Positions 5,037-6,190 of a DNA stretch of 6,190 nt are shown in pieces. Source of the DNA: an uncultured bacterium (GTDB taxonomy: Bacteria; Bacillota; Clostridia; Oscillospirales; Butyricicoccaceae); assembly GCA_905215125.1 (NCBI GenBank), contig CAJMOV010000122.1:1-6190 (forward strand). The letters are read 5' to 3'. The first letter of the stretch is position 1; each line of letters starts with the position of its first letter. The translations under genes and the position numbers were made by a program. The notes beneath the pieces were generated by a model. That model saw only the letters and a program-made list of their open reading frames with translations, did not search any database and was not told the origin of the DNA.

Positions 5037-5666
5037 ATGCCGGACGTCCACCCGACAAAAAAGCTCATCTTTGACGCCATCGAGCGGCTTATCCTCAGCC
5101 AGGGCTTCGATGCCGTGACCTTTTCCGAGCTTTCGCGGCTCTGCTACCTGCAGCCCAGCGGCATTATCTATTATTTCAAAAGCAAGGACAACATGCTGCG
5201 CGAGTTTTTTGCCTACATCCACGACCGCAACCTGTCAGACGAGTCTCTTGATGAGCTCATCGACGCGAAGCATCCCGTCGCATCCTTCTGCCGTATGGTG
5301 GACGAAGAGATTATGTCGCAATCCGGGCCGCTCAGCCGTGTTCTGCTGGGCTATACCCTTTCTTCCGGCGACAGCGCTTCGGAAATCGCACAGTTTACAT
5401 CGGATTTGGTTCGCAGCTCTATTGACAAAATTGTGTACACCCTTGAGCGCTTCCGCACTCTGGACATTTTTGAGCCGTCGCGTTATGACGCCAGCCTGTG
5501 CTGCTTTATTTACTCCGCACTGGGATATGGGTATCTCGGCTTTATCGACTGCCAGCCTTCCCCTGCCCTGGGCGAAGCGCTGGGTGGCCGGCGTCTGGCC
5601 GAAACCCTCAAGCGTTCTTTCTTAAAGGACGGGCTATACCCGCCTTCAGACGCTTCGGCGGAGTAA
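5037..5666 (+). CDS. TetR/AcrR-family transcriptional regulator
   Basis: This 209-residue protein has the standard TetR size. Residues about 8-56 are the N-terminal helix-turn-helix: KKLIFDAIERLILSQGFDAV, then TFSELSRLCYLQPSGIIYYF, then KSKDNMLREFF, where the YYFKSKDNML ending is highly typical. Residues 60-200 form the variable ligand-binding and dimerisation domain, with no recognisable ligand signature. AAGG (5026-5029) lies seven bases before the ATG. Proteins of this family usually repress their own promoter and a neighbour. The divergent FMN reductase gene is the obvious candidate target, and an inverted repeat lies over the tetR -35. The inducer is unknown. The last 21 bases overlap the end of a decayed minus-strand gene. 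Confidence 0.92.
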   Translation: MPDVHPTKKLIFDAIERLILSQGFDAVTFSELSRLCYLQPSGIIYYFKSKDNMLREFFAYIHDRNLSDESLDELIDAKHPVASFCRMVDEEIMSQSGPLSRVLLGYTLSSGDSASEIAQFTSDLVRSSIDKIVYTLERFRTLDIFEPSRYDASLCCFIYSALGYGYLGFIDCQPSPALGEALGGRRLAETLKRSFLKDGLYPPSDASAE

Positions 5667-5987
5667 AAACGGCGCCCATGTGCGCCCCTCGTCCCCACGC
5701 AGCGCCCATTCCAGCAGCTTGCCCTCGTAATCCCGGACGCGGCTTTCCACCGCATCGCGGCCGCTTTTCTGTTGGATCCCCTGTCTCCAGCAGCTCTGCG
5801 CCCTCCTATGCCAGCTCGAGCGCCCACAGCACCATGCTCCGCCCCTGGATCAATGGCCTTTAGCCCTGCAAGTAAATCGCAGTCCTGTGAAAAAAGCACC
5901 CGGCTCCTGCGTTTTATTTTCCGCCCTGCTTCCTCCAGCCAGTCCAAGGCTGTCCCCTTCCTTCCGCCAAATCGCTCTCTGCATCAT
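5646..5987 (-). pseudogene. Probable decayed gene fragment, possibly immunity-protein-like
   Basis: Minus-strand reading from ATG 5985-5987, with GGGAGGG (5994-6000) as ribosome binding site, gives protein-like segments in successive frames. The first is MMQRAIWRKEGDSL. After a frameshift near 5948 comes DWLEEAGRKIKRRSRVLF and SQDCDLLAGLKAIDPGAEHG. After a shift near 5835 comes MVLWALELA, then an in-frame TAG (5806-5808) and EGAELLETGDPT. After a shift near 5770 comes SGRDAVESRVRDYEGKLLEW and ALRGDEGRTWAPFLLRRSV, ending at TGA 5646-5648. The pieces read as one small helical protein of about 110 residues with three frameshifts and one stop. The VLWALELA-type segment faintly recalls putative immunity proteins of the Imm5-like group. 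That resemblance is from memory and weak. The alternative is non-coding DNA with chance frames. Confidence 0.42.
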
Positions 5988-6051
5988 ATCATACCCTCCC
6001 CCGCCTTGCAAGCACATATGGCACATATTTGCCGAAGGATCCCGCTTTTGC

Positions 6052-6080
6052 TTGACATTTGCTCGAAAATAGTGTATCTT
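6052..6080 (+). promoter_or_regulatory. Promoter of tRNA-Ser
   Basis: A perfect TTGACA -35 (6052-6057) is followed after exactly 17 bases by TATCTT (6075-6080). The predicted start is near 6087, about 13 bases before the mature tRNA, which is typical for tRNA genes. Confidence 0.8.
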
Positions 6081-6099
6081 ATTGAGGTCATATGAATAT

Positions 6100-6190
6100 G
6101 GAGATGTATCGAAGTGGTCGTAACGAGGCTGACTCGAAATCAGTTGACGGGTCAAACCGTCCGGGGGTTCGAATCCCTCCATCTCCGCCA
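6100..6190 (+). tRNA. tRNA-Ser, anticodon CGA
   Basis: The 91-base cloverleaf is complete. Acceptor GGAGATG (6100-6106) pairs with CATCTCC (6180-6186), followed by discriminator G and encoded CCA (6188-6190). The anticodon stem GCTGA/TCAGT encloses loop CTCGAAA with anticodon CGA (6135-6137), which reads UCG. The long variable arm GACGG/CCGTC (6146-6150 with 6157-6161) is the class II hallmark of serine tRNAs. The T arm GGGGG-TTCGAAT-CCCTC is intact. The window ends exactly at the CCA end. Confidence 0.97.

Noticed and set aside
5671..5686. Short GGCGC/GCGCC hairpin after tetR as a terminator
   Set aside because: The stem has only five pairs and no T tract on the tetR strand. On the minus strand it would lie inside the remnant gene.
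5850..6182. 110-residue minus-strand frame ending near the tRNA
   Set aside because: Its N-terminal part (MEGFEPPDGLTRQL) is the classic false translation of the antisense of a serine tRNA. Only the part after 5987 may belong to the decayed gene.

Overview
The window looks like chromosomal DNA of a GC-rich, Gram-positive anaerobe of the class Clostridia, possibly a gut commensal. This is inferred from strong AGGAGG-type ribosome binding sites, frequent GTG/TTG starts, a MetQ made as a lipoprotein, a tRNA with encoded CCA, and a CxxC-type flavoprotein. No single feature fixes the genus. The content is ordinary housekeeping and regulatory DNA, apart from the untranslated leader of the methionine transporter.

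Layout. On the minus strand, positions 1-1297 hold a two-gene operon: an ECF-type sigma factor (776-1297), then a secreted, membrane-anchored protein of unknown function (1-779) whose start overlaps the sigma stop codon. The second gene runs off the left edge. A divergent, AT-rich promoter region (about 1298-1480) separates this operon from a plus-strand methionine uptake operon: metN (1712-2770), metI (2739-3419) and metQ (3434-4282). These encode the ATPase, permease and substrate-binding lipoprotein of a MetNIQ ABC importer. A strong hairpin (4292-4321) closes the convergent pair formed by metQ and a minus-strand NAD(P)H-dependent FMN flavoprotein (4329-4913). A TetR-family regulator (5037-5666) is divergent from the flavoprotein. 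Downstream of it is what looks like a decayed minus-strand gene (5646-5987), followed by a promoter and a tRNA-Ser(CGA) gene that ends exactly at the window edge.

The most interesting element lies between the met promoter and metN. A 40-codon open frame with its own Shine-Dalgarno sequence (1502-1624) has 11 methionine codons, nine of them within 16 residues. It is followed by an intrinsic terminator (1645-1680) upstream of the metN ribosome binding site. A competing pairing can be drawn between the end of the leader frame and the 5' arm of the terminator. Together these have the layout of a classical leader-peptide (ribosome-stalling) transcription attenuator sensing charged tRNA-Met. I see no SAM (S-box) riboswitch and no Met T-box, the usual Firmicutes solutions for methionine genes. 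The C-terminal NIL domain of MetN would add a second layer of control, by direct methionine inhibition of transport.
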